From assembly GCF_003287935.1 (NCBI RefSeq), contig NZ_CP030287.1, positions 8,744,058-8,808,057 of the forward strand: a DNA stretch of 64,000 nt, read 5' to 3'. The notes below the pieces were generated by a model. That model worked only from the letters and a program-made list of their open reading frames with translations, had not been told where the DNA came from and made no database searches. The number at the start of each line of letters is the position of its first letter. Position 1 is the first letter of the stretch. This document shows, in pieces, positions 52,321 to 62,959 of this stretch. Both the position numbers and the translations under genes were made by a program. This DNA comes from Streptomyces sp. ICC1. Its GTDB lineage: Bacteria; Actinomycetota; Actinomycetes; Streptomycetales; Streptomycetaceae.

Positions 52321-54603
52321 CTACCCGGAGGGGTCTGGTGGCGCCGGCGCCGGTGCCGGGGCGGCCGGGATGGTGAACTCGCACCACACGCACTTCCCGC
52401 CGCCCCGCGGCCCGACGCCCCAGTCGTCCGCCAGCCGGTCCACCAGCATCAGGCCGCGCCCCGAGACCTCCCAGTCGTCCGCCGCGCGCCGCCGCGGCAG
52501 GGCGCTGCTGGTGTCCTCGACCTCGATCCGGATCCGGCCGTCCGCGGTCAGCCGCATGCTGACGTGGCCGACCCCGTCCGTGTGCACCAGCGCGTTGGTC
52601 ATGAGCTCGTCCGCCGCCAGCTCGATCCCGTCGGACTGGTCCCGCGCGCCCCACGCCGCGACCGCCGCCCGGATCAGGTGGCGGGCCATCGCGGGGGCGT
52701 CCGGGGCGCCGGGGGTCAGGGTGTGGCTCAGCGGGCCGCTGCCGCGCGGGGCCGGGGTGCCCCGGCGGCGCAGCACGAGCAGGGCCATGTCGTCCCCGCC
52801 GCCCGAGTCGCCGAGCAGCCCGCACAGGACGTCGGCGAGTTCCTCGACGTCGGCCGGGCCGTCCCGGACCGCCTCCATCAACTCCCGCATCCCGGTGTCG
52901 GAGTCGCCGCCGGGCCGTTCGGTCAGGCCGTCCGTGCAGAGCAGCAGGGTGTCCCCGGGGTGCAGTTCGAGGCTGGTGACGGGGTATCCCGTGCCCTCGG
53001 AGCCGGAGCCGGGGCCGTACCCGAACGCCGCACCGGGCCCGGCCGGGTCCCGCGCCGGGAGGCCCAGCGGCAGCCCGCCCGCCACCTGGATCCGGTGGCA
53101 GCTGCCGTCGCCGCGCCGCACCACCGGATCGAGGTGCCCGGCGCGGACCAGCCGGGCCATGCCGGTGGTGAGGTCGATGTCGGCGTACGTGCACGTGGCG
53201 AAGCGTTCCGTCTCCAGTTCGCGCAGGAAGGCCGAGGCCCGCGCCATCGCGACGCCCGGGGTGTGCCCCTCGGCCACGTACGCGCGGAGCGCGATGCGCA
53301 GCTGGCCCATGACGGCGGCGGCGTCCGTGTCGTGCCCCTCCACGTCTCCGATCATCACGCCGACCCGCCCCTCGCCGAGCGGGAGCACGTCGTACCAGTC
53401 GCCGCCGATGTCCCGTCCCATCCGGGCGGCCCGGTACCGCACCGCGATCCGCGCCCCCGCCACCTCCGGGATCCGGCGCGGCAGCATGGCCCGCTGGAGC
53501 CCCTCGGCGAGGTCGTGCTCCTGCTCGAAGAGGATGGCGCGCTGCAGGCTCTGCGCGATGCCGCTGCCGAGCGCCATCAGCACGTTGCGCTCCTCGGCCG
53601 TGAAGTCCCCGTCCCGCGTGTAGAGCAGTCCGAGCGCACCGATGGGTCGCCCGTGGGCGATCAGCGGCAGGTAGACCCCGCTGCGCACGGAGAGCGGCTC
53701 GATGTACGGCCACAGCACCGGGTAGCGCTGCTGGAACTCCTCGCGGGAGCCGAGGTAGACCGGCCGCAGCGTCCGTACGGCCTCGCTCATGGGCAGTGCC
53801 GCGTCGATCCGCGTGTATTCGGTCTCCGGCACGTACGAGCCGAGCCGGCCCTCCGCGACCAGGTGGATGCGGCCGCCCTCGACGACGCCGAGCATGATGC
53901 TGACCGCGCCGAGGTGACCGAGGGCCTCCGGGTCCTTGAGGGTGTCGGTGACGTCGTTGACGGTGCGGGCGTGCGCGAGGATCGCCGTGGTCCGCTCGAC
54001 CACCCCGGTCAGCCGCCGACGGCCCTCGTCCATCTCGCCGGCGGCTCCCGGTTCGCCGGGGTCGTGGGCGGCGTCGCGGATGATCCCGATGATCCGGTAC
54101 GGGCGGTCGTGCGGGTCCCGCAGGATGTGGCCCTGGATGTGCGTCCAGCCCGGGGAGCCGTCCCGGTCGCGGCTGCGGACGTAGGCCCCGTAGTGGCCGC
54201 GGCCGGATTTCAGCGCCTGCGCGACCCGTGCGTCGAGCCGGGCCTCCTCGCCGGGCGCGAGGCGGGGCCGCAGCCCGGCGGGGGTGCCGGTGAACTCCTC
54301 GGGGCGCAGGCCCAGGACCTCGAGAGCGGTGGCGTCCAGATGCATCTGCCCGCTGTCGAGGTTCCAGTCGAAGGTGCCCATGTGGTTGAGCGCGAGGCTC
54401 GTGTCCGTCCGGGCGGGCCACTCGACCTGGGGGGTCAGTCCCCACTCGGCCACACCTTCAGGGTGCCACTCTTCGGCCCCCGGCGCCGGGCCGGGCGGGC
54501 GGTCGTCCCCCGCGATCTCCCCTTCCGCAGGTGCCGCAGGGCCGGCCCTCTCCCCACGTCGATACAAAAAGGGCCCAAAGTCCCGGCCTGTCGCGACTTT
54601 CAC
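52321..54603 (-). CDS. SpoIIE-type PP2C phosphatase with PAS, GAF and HATPase domains
   Basis: 760 residues. A PAS domain (about 75-180), GAF domain (about 205-360, 'SGVYLPLIAHGRPIGALGLL'), PP2C SpoIIE domain (about 380-590, 'DIGGDWYDVLPLGEGRVGVM', 'LLLCTDGLTERPGGD', 'GGDDMALLVLRRR') and a C-terminal anti-sigma-like HATPase (about 620-745, 'AADELMTNALVHTDG', 'SGRGLMLVDRLADDWGV'). Predicted to switch an anti-sigma/anti-anti-sigma partner by dephosphorylation and kinase activity in response to a small signal. ATG 54603; promoter region lies in 54604-54700. Confidence 0.93.
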   Translation of the reverse strand: MKVATGRDFGPFLYRRGERAGPAAPAEGEIAGDDRPPGPAPGAEEWHPEGVAEWGLTPQVEWPARTDTSLALNHMGTFDWNLDSGQMHLDATALEVLGLRPEEFTGTPAGLRPRLAPGEEARLDARVAQALKSGRGHYGAYVRSRDRDGSPGWTHIQGHILRDPHDRPYRIIGIIRDAAHDPGEPGAAGEMDEGRRRLTGVVERTTAILAHARTVNDVTDTLKDPEALGHLGAVSIMLGVVEGGRIHLVAEGRLGSYVPETEYTRIDAALPMSEAVRTLRPVYLGSREEFQQRYPVLWPYIEPLSVRSGVYLPLIAHGRPIGALGLLYTRDGDFTAEERNVLMALGSGIAQSLQRAILFEQEHDLAEGLQRAMLPRRIPEVAGARIAVRYRAARMGRDIGGDWYDVLPLGEGRVGVMIGDVEGHDTDAAAVMGQLRIALRAYVAEGHTPGVAMARASAFLRELETERFATCTYADIDLTTGMARLVRAGHLDPVVRRGDGSCHRIQVAGGLPLGLPARDPAGPGAAFGYGPGSGSEGTGYPVTSLELHPGDTLLLCTDGLTERPGGDSDTGMRELMEAVRDGPADVEELADVLCGLLGDSGGGDDMALLVLRRRGTPAPRGSGPLSHTLTPGAPDAPAMARHLIRAAVAAWGARDQSDGIELAADELMTNALVHTDGVGHVSMRLTADGRIRIEVEDTSSALPRRRAADDWEVSGRGLMLVDRLADDWGVGPRGGGKCVWCEFTIPAAPAPAPAPPDPSG

Positions 54604-55176
54604 CTAATAGACGACTTGTACGATTTCGCGAAGATCGATCCGTTCATGATCATCTTTAGCGGTGTCAGGAGTCCCCCGAGAGGGGGTCGTTGACGCCCAT
54701 GGCTGTGTGGGGTGTGGCTTGTCGCAGGCGCCGAAGACGACCGGAGAACCGGGCGAGGGAGCGGAGGGGGGAGCACGGGCGGACGACCGACCGATATCCC
54801 CCGGGCGCACACCGCCCCGTCCCGACACCCCCGGCACCCCCGCTGCCACCGGTCGCGGCAGGCCGGTTGTACGGCCGTACCGGGACCCCCTGGCCCTGGG
54901 CCCGCCCTTCCGCGTCGCGGATCCGGCCGCCGGGCCCCCCGCCCGCCCGGGGACCCCCCGGACCTGGGCCACCATTGCTGGGAAGGCCCCGCGTGGGCGG
55001 GGGCCCGGTGCCCGAGGGGCGCGTCAGCCGCGGGTTCCGGTCGGGGGCGGGCGTCGGGTCGAGGCAGACGCCCGGCACCGCGCCGGCGAGGGCCGGCCGG
55101 GTGCCTGGGCCCAGCCAGCCGGAAAGGCAGGACTGCTTCGCGCGCGTAGCGTGCGGCCGGAAGGCCCAGGCAGAAA
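54604..55176. other. Non-coding or chimeric GC-rich stretch
   Basis: 54604-54660 is AT-rich for this genome and probably carries the phosphatase promoter. From about 54700 to 55176 all frames are open by composition only, and no domain is recognisable. It ends at the inverted copy at 55177. Confidence 0.45.
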
Positions 55177-55413
55177 ACCGCGATGATCGACCGGATGGGC
55201 GACCGCCTCGCGCTCGGCGGAGGACATCGCGCGGCGGGTGTTGACCTCGATGACGACGTGTCCGTCGAAGGCCGTGGTGGCGAGCCGCTCCAGCAGTTCG
55301 GCGCAGGGCTGGCTGCCGCGGCCGGGCACCAGGTGCTCATCCTTCGCGGAGCCGTTTCCGTCGGCGAGGTGGACGTGCGCGAGGCGGTCGCCCATCCGGT
55401 CGATCATCGCGGT
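55177..55413. repeat. Perfect 37-bp inverted repeat (fold-back joint)
   Basis: 55177-55213 is the exact reverse complement of 55377-55413. The junction shares the 9-bp GCCTCGCGC with the end of the isomerase gene (55205-55213), so a strand switch at this microhomology explains the structure. Confidence 0.9.
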
Positions 55414-55956
55414 CGCGTCGGTGCGGGCGGTCGCGGTGTGGGAGAGGTCGACCGTGAAGTGGCGGTAGTCGTCCTTGGTGACGTCCCACTCGGGCGCGTA
55501 GGCGAGCATCTCGCGGTCCCGGTAGCGCCAGGGATACATGTTCTCGACGGCGAACTTGACGTCGGTCTCGTCCGCCATCCGCCAGATGCCGGTGACGAAG
55601 TCCCGGGAGTACTGGCGCTGCCAGCGGAACGGGGGGTGCACGACGACCGTGGACGCCCCGAGCTTCTCCGCCGCCGCCTGGGCGCGCTGGAGCTTGGTCC
55701 AGGGATCGGTGGACCAGACGCGCTGCGTGATGAGGAGGCAGGGGGCGTGGACGGCCAGGATCGGGACCCCGTGGTGGTCGGAGAGCCGGCGCAGGGCATC
55801 GACGTCCTGGCTCACCGGGTCCGTCCAGACCATGACCTCCACGCCGTCGTAGCCGAGGCGCGCGGCGATCTCGAAGGCGGTCGCCGTCGACTCCGGATAG
55901 ACGGAGGCGGTGGAGAGGGCGACTTTCGCGGTCGGGATCCGGACTGGTTTTGCCAC
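55214..55956 (-). CDS. Sugar phosphate isomerase/epimerase-like TIM-barrel protein, C-terminus lost
   Basis: About 247 residues. GTG 55956 ('[20 protein letters not shown]'). '[17 protein letters not shown]', '[15 protein letters not shown]', 'FAVENMYPW' and 'HVHLADGNG' place metal ligands of the xylose-isomerase-like (AP endonuclease family 2) fold. Native sequence ends at '[13 protein letters not shown]', after which the inverted chimera begins; perhaps 15-20 residues are missing. Typically next to ppx in streptomycetes, as here (36 bp). Confidence 0.88.
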
Positions 55957-55992
55957 GGGGACAGGGTATCGGGGGCGCGCCCCCCGCATCCC

Positions 55993-56931
55993 TCAGACCC
56001 CGGGCGCCGGGAGGTGGTCCAGGCGGCGCAGGATGACGCCCTCGCGCAGGGCCCACGGGCAGATCTCCAGGGACTCCACGCCCAGCAGGTCCATCGCGCC
56101 CTCCGCGACCATCGCGCCCGCCAGGAGCTGCGAGGAGCGCCCCTCGGAGACCCCGGGGAGCGCCGAGCGCTGGTCGGTGGTCATCGCCGCCAGGCGCGGC
56201 ACCCACTCCTCCAGGGACTTGCGGGTCAGGTCGCGCTGGACGTACAGGCCGTCCCCGGACCGGGCCGCGCCCGCGATGCGGGCCAGCTGCTTGAACGTCT
56301 TCGACGTCGCCACCACCCGGTCCGGGGTCCCGAAGCGGCGGAACTCGCCGACGGTCCGCGCGATCTGGGCCCGCACGTGGCGCCGCAGGGCCCGGATCGC
56401 GTCCGGTCCCGGCGGGTCGCCCGGCAGCCAGCCCGCCGTCAGCCGGCCGGCGCCCAGCGGGAGGGAGACGGCCGCGTCCGGCTCCTCGTCGATGCCGTAC
56501 GCGATCTCCAGCGAGCCGCCGCCGATGTCGAGGACCAGGAGCTTGCCCGCCGACCAGCCGAACCAGCGGCGCGCGGCGAGGAAGGTCAGGCGGGCCTCGT
56601 CGCCGCCGCTCAGCACGGGGAGGTCGATGCCGGTCTCCACCTTGACCCGGCTCAGGACCTCGTCGGCGTTCGTGGCCTCCCGTACCGCGCTCGTCGCGAA
56701 GGGCAGGAGGTCTTCGCAGCCCTTGTCCTCGGCGGCCTGCACGGCACCCCCGATGACGGAAACCAACCGCTCCACGCCCTCCGGCGTCACCGCGCCGTAC
56801 TCGTCGAGCAGCTCCGCCAGCCTCAGCTCCACCTTGTGCGAGTGCGCCGGGATCGGGCGCGCGCCGGGGTGCGCGTCCACCACCAGCAGATGGATCGTGT
56901 TCGAACCCACGTCAAGGACACCGAGTCTCAT
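55993..56931 (-). CDS. ppx: Exopolyphosphatase/pppGpp phosphohydrolase family (Ppx/GppA)
   Basis: 312 residues. '[18 protein letters not shown]' (residues 3-20) and '[14 protein letters not shown]' are the two ATPase-like phosphate-binding motifs of the family. '[16 protein letters not shown]' and '[14 protein letters not shown]' follow. Hydrolyses polyphosphate and possibly pppGpp in the cytoplasm. Shorter than E. coli Ppx because the C-terminal domain is missing, as usual in actinobacterial Ppx. ATG 56931. Confidence 0.92.
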   Translation of the reverse strand: MRLGVLDVGSNTIHLLVVDAHPGARPIPAHSHKVELRLAELLDEYGAVTPEGVERLVSVIGGAVQAAEDKGCEDLLPFATSAVREATNADEVLSRVKVETGIDLPVLSGGDEARLTFLAARRWFGWSAGKLLVLDIGGGSLEIAYGIDEEPDAAVSLPLGAGRLTAGWLPGDPPGPDAIRALRRHVRAQIARTVGEFRRFGTPDRVVATSKTFKQLARIAGAARSGDGLYVQRDLTRKSLEEWVPRLAAMTTDQRSALPGVSEGRSSQLLAGAMVAEGAMDLLGVESLEICPWALREGVILRRLDHLPAPGV

Positions 56932-56994
56932 GGGGGGAGACGCTACTGGGCCGAAGGCGTAGGGATGGAGTAAGGGGCCCTTACGCTTGAGTTT

Positions 56995-57837
56995 GTGCCA
57001 AATACGAAGAAGGCCAACAAGTCCAAGACGAAGCCCGCGAAGCCCCCGAAGGGCGCCCTGACGAAGAAGGGCCTCGTCGCCGACGAGAAGGGGCTCGACT
57101 TTCCGCGGGCCTGGGTGGAGTTCCCCGACCCCGCCGACGAGGAGCAGGTGTTCCGCTGCGACCTCACCTGGCTGACCTCCCGCTGGACCTGCATCTTCGG
57201 CAGCGGCTGCCAGGGCATCCAGCCCGGCCGGGCGGACGACGGCTGCTGCACGCTCGGCGCGCACTTCTCCGACGAGGACGACGAGAAGCGGGTCGCGGAG
57301 CACGTGGCGCGCCTCACGCCGGAGCTGTGGCAGTTCCACGACGTCGGCAGCGAGACCGGGTGGACGCAGTTCGACGACGACGGGGAGAAGCAGACCCGCC
57401 GCTGGGACGGCGCCTGCATCTTCCTGAACCGGCCCGGCTTCCCGGCGGGCGCGGGCTGCTCGCTGCACATCCTGGCGGTGAAGGGCGGCCAGGAGCCGCT
57501 GGAGACCAAGCCGGACGTGTGCTGGCAGCTGCCGATCCGGCGGACCTACGACTGGATCGACCGGCCCGACGACACGCGCGTGCTGCAGGTGTCGATCGGG
57601 GAGTACGACCGGCGCGGCTGGGGTCCGGGCGGTCACGACCTGCACTGGTGGTGCACGTCGGCGACGTCCGCGCACGGAGCCGGCGACCCGGTGTACGTGT
57701 CGTACCGGCCCGAGCTGACGGAGCTGATGGGCAAGGAGGCGTACGAGGCGCTCGTCCTGCTCTGCGAGGCGCGGCTCGCCTCGCTGCTCCCGATGGCCCC
57801 GCACCCGGCGGACCCGGACCCGGTCCCGCCGGCGTAG
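56995..57837 (+). CDS. Hypothetical cysteine-rich cytoplasmic protein (280 aa)
   Basis: GTG 56995. A Lys-rich N-terminus (1-25), then a domain with clustered cysteines ('[20 protein letters not shown]', '[13 protein letters not shown]', '[20 protein letters not shown]'), which together could bind a metal or iron-sulfur centre. Conserved among actinobacteria in my recollection, but with no known role. Divergent from ppx with a 63-bp spacer. Confidence 0.75.
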   Translation: MPNTKKANKSKTKPAKPPKGALTKKGLVADEKGLDFPRAWVEFPDPADEEQVFRCDLTWLTSRWTCIFGSGCQGIQPGRADDGCCTLGAHFSDEDDEKRVAEHVARLTPELWQFHDVGSETGWTQFDDDGEKQTRRWDGACIFLNRPGFPAGAGCSLHILAVKGGQEPLETKPDVCWQLPIRRTYDWIDRPDDTRVLQVSIGEYDRRGWGPGGHDLHWWCTSATSAHGAGDPVYVSYRPELTELMGKEAYEALVLLCEARLASLLPMAPHPADPDPVPPA

Positions 57838-57867
57838 GCGGGGCAGGTGGGGCGCCCGGCCGGCCTA

Positions 57868-57920
57868 CGTCGGCCCGCGTCGGCTCACGTCGGCCTACGT
57901 CGGCTCACGTCGGGCTCGGC
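57868..57920. repeat. Short tandem repeat GTCGGCCTAC/GTCGGCTCAC
   Basis: Four to five copies of a 10-12-bp unit alternating CTACGTCGG and CTCACGTCGG lie between the Cys-rich gene and the deazaflavin-dependent enzyme. Confidence 0.6.
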
Positions 57921-58060
57921 GTCGGGTCCGGACCCGGGCCCGGTGAGGCGGGGCCGTCCGACGGGCCCGGGGTCGGCTGCTGGGTCGGAGTGGGCGTCGG
58001 GGTCGGCGTGGAGGTGGGCGTTCAGCGGGGTGCGCACGGCCCGGCCTGCCCCTGGCGCAC

Positions 58061-58444
58061 GTGCGCGCCTACGTCGACACCTCCGGCGCCGACGGGCACC
58101 TGTGGCGCGGTGTCCCCACGCTGCTGCTGACCACCGTGGACCGGATCTCCGGCCGGGCCGTGCGCACCCCGCTGATCTACGGGAGGGACGGCGCGCGCCA
58201 CATCGTGCTGGCCACGGCCGCGGAGGGCCCCGGGGGCCTCCCCGCCTGGTACCGCGACCTCTGCGCCCGCCCCGAGGTCCGCGTCCAGGTCGGCGCCCTG
58301 ACCGCGCAGGCCCGCGCGCGGACGGCGACCGCGGAGGAGCGGGAGATGTACTGGGAGGTCATGACCGCCCTGTGGCCCGCCTACGAGGACCACCAGGCGG
58401 CGGCCGCGCCCCGCGAGATCCCGCTGGTGATCATCGAGCGCTGA
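58061..58444 (+). CDS. Deazaflavin (F420)-dependent nitroreductase family protein
   Basis: 127 residues from GTG 58061. 'GHLWRGVPTLLLTTVDRISG' and 'RTPLIYGRDGARHIVLATAA' then 'PAWYRDLCARPEVRVQVG' are the DDN/split-barrel signature of F420-dependent oxidoreductases. The start may be a little upstream, because the usual N-terminal helix is short. 57838-58060 holds repeats and low-complexity sequence, so the 5' end may be damaged. Confidence 0.8.
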   Translation: MRAYVDTSGADGHLWRGVPTLLLTTVDRISGRAVRTPLIYGRDGARHIVLATAAEGPGGLPAWYRDLCARPEVRVQVGALTAQARARTATAEEREMYWEVMTALWPAYEDHQAAAAPREIPLVIIER

Positions 58445-58475
58445 CGCCCGCGGGCGGGCCCGCCCGCCCGCGCCC

Positions 58476-58952
58476 TCAGTCGAAGTCGTACACCGTGACG
58501 GCCACGCCCTTCGCGCACAGCTGCTCCAGTACCAGCGGCTCGACGCGTGACCACTTGCCGCCCGCGAGGCCGCAGCCGATGCGGGGCATGTGCACCGAGG
58601 CCCCCAGCTCCGTGGCGTGGCCGGCCAGTGCGGCGAGGCAGCGCTCGAGCGCCTCGTAGCGGATGGGCGGGCCGCCGCTGCCGGTGCGGATGCCGTGCTG
58701 GCCCACCATGTTCGCGACCCAGGTGTCCGGGCGGACCCGCACGAGCTGCACGGCGCCGAGGCCGAAGTCGTTCCCGGACCGGCCCCGGTGCCAGGCCCGG
58801 AACTCGGCCTCCGGCTCGCTCCAGCGCTTGGAGAGCGCGAGGACGAAGCCCTTCCCCCAGCCCCCGAGGTCGTTGCAGACGTGCGCGATGATCTTCGGAC
58901 CCTTGGCCTGCGGACTGCTCGCGTCCCCGCTGATGATCTTCGGTTCCCCCAT
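58476..58952 (-). CDS. Macrodomain (ADP-ribose-binding) protein
   Basis: 158 residues. 'IISGDASSP' and 'IIAHVCNDLGGWGKGFVLAL' followed by 'MPRIGCGLAGGKW' are the conserved ADP-ribose-binding loops of an Appr-1''-p phosphatase-type macrodomain. Probably removes or recognises ADP-ribose derivatives, for instance from NAD metabolism or ADP-ribosylated targets. ATG 58952. Stand-alone gene; no toxin partner nearby. Confidence 0.9.
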   Translation of the reverse strand: MGEPKIISGDASSPQAKGPKIIAHVCNDLGGWGKGFVLALSKRWSEPEAEFRAWHRGRSGNDFGLGAVQLVRVRPDTWVANMVGQHGIRTGSGGPPIRYEALERCLAALAGHATELGASVHMPRIGCGLAGGKWSRVEPLVLEQLCAKGVAVTVYDFD

Positions 58953-59188
58953 GCCCGCAAGGTACCCGGACCCGCTGACAACGCCGGAAGGCACGCGTTG
59001 CGAGGGGCCTTCGACCCCACCCTCCAGGGCTTAGGTCCACAGTCCGTCCGGCTGTGGGTTTATACGTTTTTAACCGTGTTACAACTGGAACATCGCGCTT
59101 CAAATAGCGCAATTCCCCACGCTGTTGCCCAGCCCACACAAGCGCTGCCTGCCCTGGCAACACACCCCGTTTCCGCTGGAGGAAGCAC
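58953..59188. other. Promoter region of the PTS permease gene
   Basis: AT-rich compared with its surroundings (59056-59115: TATACGTTTTTAACCGTGTT). No convincing DasR-type site is seen, although one would be expected for a GlcNAc permease. Confidence 0.45.
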
Positions 59189-60451
<1,263 letters not shown>

Positions 60452-60453
60452 CC

Positions 60454-60666
60454 GTGACCGCGCAGCGCACTCCCGGCCAGGGAATGCCTTGCGAGGAACG
60501 GCGGGACCTGATCGCCGGAACGGCACGCGCCAAGGGCCACGTATGGGTCGCGGACCTCGTGCGGGAGCTGGGCGTCAGCCGGATGACGATCCACCGGGAC
60601 CTCCAGCGGCTGGCCGCGCAGGGCCGGATCCGCCGGATCCGCTCCGGAGCGGCCGCCGCGGCCTGA
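60454..60666 (+). CDS. Small DeoR-type helix-turn-helix protein (70 aa)
   Basis: GTG 60454. 'EERRDLIAGTARAKGHVWVA' then 'LVRELGVSRMTIHRDLQRLA' and 'GRIRRIRSG' form a DeoR-like winged HTH with no effector domain. Probably a DNA-binding domain alone, perhaps a truncated regulator kept with the permease gene. Three-base gap to the permease stop suggests translational coupling. Confidence 0.75.
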   Translation: MTAQRTPGQGMPCEERRDLIAGTARAKGHVWVADLVRELGVSRMTIHRDLQRLAAQGRIRRIRSGAAAAA

Positions 60667-60683
60667 GCACCACCCCGAGAGCA

Positions 60684-60727
60684 GGGGCGGGGCACCACCG
60701 ACCGACCGGTGGTGCCCCGCCCCTTTT
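60684..60727 (+). terminator. Strong rho-independent terminator
   Basis: A perfect 16-bp GC stem (60684-60699 and 60708-60723) with an 8-nt loop and TTTT after it, 18 bp past the HTH stop. Confidence 0.92.
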
Positions 60728-60737
60728 CGCGGCCCCG

Positions 60738-60790
60738 GTCCCGTTCCCGCGCCCCGGCCGCGCCCCGGCCGCGCCCCGGCCCGCACTCAG
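60738..60790. repeat. GC-rich tandem repeat CGCGCCCCGGC
   Basis: Four copies of an 11-bp unit of CCGCGCCCCGG type between the terminator and the adapter joint. Confidence 0.65.
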
Positions 60791-60852
60791 GCCGCCGCCG
60801 TCACCGACCGGCCACCCCGGGCCGGAGCAGGGTGACGAGCGCAACACCGTTC

Positions 60853-60913
60853 CGACCCACGGAGCAAACAACAGAGTGGTCCGCAGGCAGAGCACGATGT
60901 GTCTAAAAGACAG
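60853..60913 (+). other. Embedded Nextera adapter, joint 5
   Basis: 60853-60872 aligns with P5 CGACCACCGAGATCTACAC, index-like bases follow, and 60876-60913 aligns with TCGTCGGCAGCGTC + AGATGTGTATAAGAGACAG (GATGTGTCTAAAAGACAG at the end, 16 of 18). More degraded than the other four but in the same order. Confidence 0.85.
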
Positions 60914-61169
60914 GAACGGAAGGCCCGCCCGGGCAACGCCGTGTGGGAGCGGCGGGCGTGGACGGGAGATCACAAGCAGCATTCCCAGCGAACGGTCATT
61001 CGATAGGCGCCTGCGGAAAACTTTTTCCGTTCCGGCTGGCTGTCGGCCATCCAACTCCCGCGTTCCGGACCGCCGGTGTACCCCGGCGCGGTCAACGGAC
61101 CGGAGGTGGCATTGCCCGGCGGGCGATGACGACGGCACCATGGGGAGCGGAACACGGAGGGTGGAGCCG

Positions 61170-62144
61170 ATGAGCCGCGTGGAACTGCCGTACCTCTCCC
61201 AGTACAGGCCGTCACTGGGCAAGCAGCAGGACGCCGAACCGGTCGGTCCCAGAGACGGCACGGTCCGCGTCCTGGAAAGCCGGCCCGAATGGCTCCTCGA
61301 CGGCGCACGAGGACGCTCGGACCCTTTCTTCGCCGACCTCTTCTACCTGGTGCGCACTCCCCAACCGCGCGACGCACCCACAGAGTTCCAGTTCGACACG
61401 GCGGGTGTACCCCTTCCCGTCCGGCGGGAGAACTGCCTCGTCCCGTGCACGGCCCGGGTCTGCCGCCGCTGGGTCGAAGCCTCCCTCGCCTACGCCACCG
61501 CCGTGGACGACATCAGCGCCGAGCTCATCGCCGCCCTCCGCCGCGCCAGGTCGGCACCGCGGTGGAGGCCCTTGGCCGTACGCGGCGCTCTGCGCGCATG
61601 GACGAAGGCGGGGCGGCGCTACGAGCGGGTCATGGCAGAGGCCAGTGCGGCCTACGCGCCGGTTCGCCGGGAGATCTGGCAGGCGATCCAGGTGGAGAAG
61701 GAAAAGGCCGGCGCACGCGCACGGCGGGAAGCAGCAGCACGCGGTCGCAGGGCCGAGCTCGCCGAACGGCCGGTCTGGGGCTGGTCGGAGACGACCACCG
61801 GCCAGCCGGCCACGTACGTCTTCCGGCACGACCTACCCGCCGACGACAACCACGCACGGGCCGTGCCGCACCAGGACGAACCCGTCGGCCTGCCGGGGCT
61901 GCGCCAGGCGCTCAAAGAACGGAACCCGGGCCGGCTGCAATGGGACGGCACGGCGATCACCGAGACGGAGCGTGAACTGGAAGGCGTCAGCTTCGAGAGC
62001 TGGTGGCGAGAGCTGTTCCACGAGGACTACCGCACCTTCACAGCACCCCCGCCGACCCGCTCCTCGTCCCGCAACCCGACCGGTGGCACCGGCACCGGCG
62101 GAACAGGCGGCTTCACCAGCGGGTTCGGCTTCGGCGGATACTGA
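61170..62144 (+). CDS. Hypothetical protein with Gly-rich tail (324 aa)
   Basis: ATG 61170, preceded by GGAGGGTGGAGCCG. Three parts: 'YLSQYRPSLGKQQDAEPVGP' onwards (globular, 1-110), a long Arg/Ala/Glu-rich helical region likely to be a coiled coil (120-225), and a Gly/Thr/Ser/Phe tail ('TGGTGTGGTGGFTSGFGFGG'). Not recognised. Could be a structural or phage-derived protein; no neighbours support that. Confidence 0.6.
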   Translation: MSRVELPYLSQYRPSLGKQQDAEPVGPRDGTVRVLESRPEWLLDGARGRSDPFFADLFYLVRTPQPRDAPTEFQFDTAGVPLPVRRENCLVPCTARVCRRWVEASLAYATAVDDISAELIAALRRARSAPRWRPLAVRGALRAWTKAGRRYERVMAEASAAYAPVRREIWQAIQVEKEKAGARARREAAARGRRAELAERPVWGWSETTTGQPATYVFRHDLPADDNHARAVPHQDEPVGLPGLRQALKERNPGRLQWDGTAITETERELEGVSFESWWRELFHEDYRTFTAPPPTRSSSRNPTGGTGTGGTGGFTSGFGFGGY

Positions 62145-62340
62145 CGCACCGCACGGAAGGCCGCCGCCATGCTCCTGATGCCGGCCTGCGCGGGCGCACC
62201 GACGCTGCTCCGGCTCGAACCATCGGGCGGCGCGGACCGTCGCGGCAGCCGGTAGGCGAGTCCGGGCTCCACTCGGCGCAGGCGGGGCCGGCTGGTGGCT
62301 GCCGGCCCGGTGACTGGCAGGCTGCCTCTCCCGGACGCGG
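62145..62340. other. Intergenic, nothing recognised
   Basis: 196 bp between the hypothetical gene and the pseudogene; a short ORF from 62170 has poor codon character. Confidence 0.4.
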
Positions 62341-62959
62341 TCAGATCACGTCCCAGGGAATCTTGGCCCAGGCGGTGTTGAGCGCGTCTGCCAGAGCAGC
62401 GCCCCCGTCGTCGGGGAAGATCACGTTGTCGATGCCGGCCAGCGGTTGGCTGGGGCAGTGGGAGTTGGTTGCCGCGGCAGCCTGCAGCACCGGAAGGTCG
62501 TCCGACGTCAGACGCGGAGTCGCCGAGGGCACACCGATGCGCGGCAAGGCGCCCTGCAGCAACAGCATGGTGATGCCCGGCAGTACGTCGGCCTCGGGTC
62601 ATACGACCTGCTGCCCGTCCCAGAAGGCGATGTTCCACACCGAGCCCTCGCGAAGGACGCCGTCCCGACCCACGAACAAGACATCGTCGCATCCGGCCGC
62701 TCTGGCCTGGAGGCTCTGGTACGTGAGCCCCATCGTCGCGACGTGCTTGAGGTGCGGCAGCTCGCGTTCACGCCGTCTCCTCGACCAGGAAGGCCACCGG
62801 TCCGACATCAGGCTCGGGTGGGTACACACCTTCGGAGACGATCCGGCGGTAGGTCCACCGGGGATCGGCAACGGGCACGAGGCCGCCCCTTCCGGAGAGA
62901 GGTTCCGCAGCCACGCTGGCAGAACAAGGCTTCTGTCGCGTGGAGTTGATGTCTGACAA
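62341..62959 (-). pseudogene. Broken class IV aminotransferase (branched-chain/aminodeoxychorismate lyase type)
   Basis: Pieces in order: 'PRWTYRRIVSEGVYPPEPD', 'LPHLKHVATMGLTYQSLQAR' (PLP-lysine region), 'GCDDVLFVGRDGVLREGSVW', 'DVLPGITMLLL' and 'PLAGIDNVIFPD'. A frame change at about 62768-62775 separates the first part from the rest. A TGA stop at 62599-62601 replaces a codon, probably TGG, inside 'QQVV-PEADVLPG'. The first 60 or so residues are also missing. Needs two corrections to code. Real decay or read errors cannot be told apart here. Confidence 0.8.

Noticed and set aside
59000-59188. DasR-binding (dre) site before nagE2
   Set aside because: No sequence close to the ACTGGTCTAGACCACT consensus could be found by eye.
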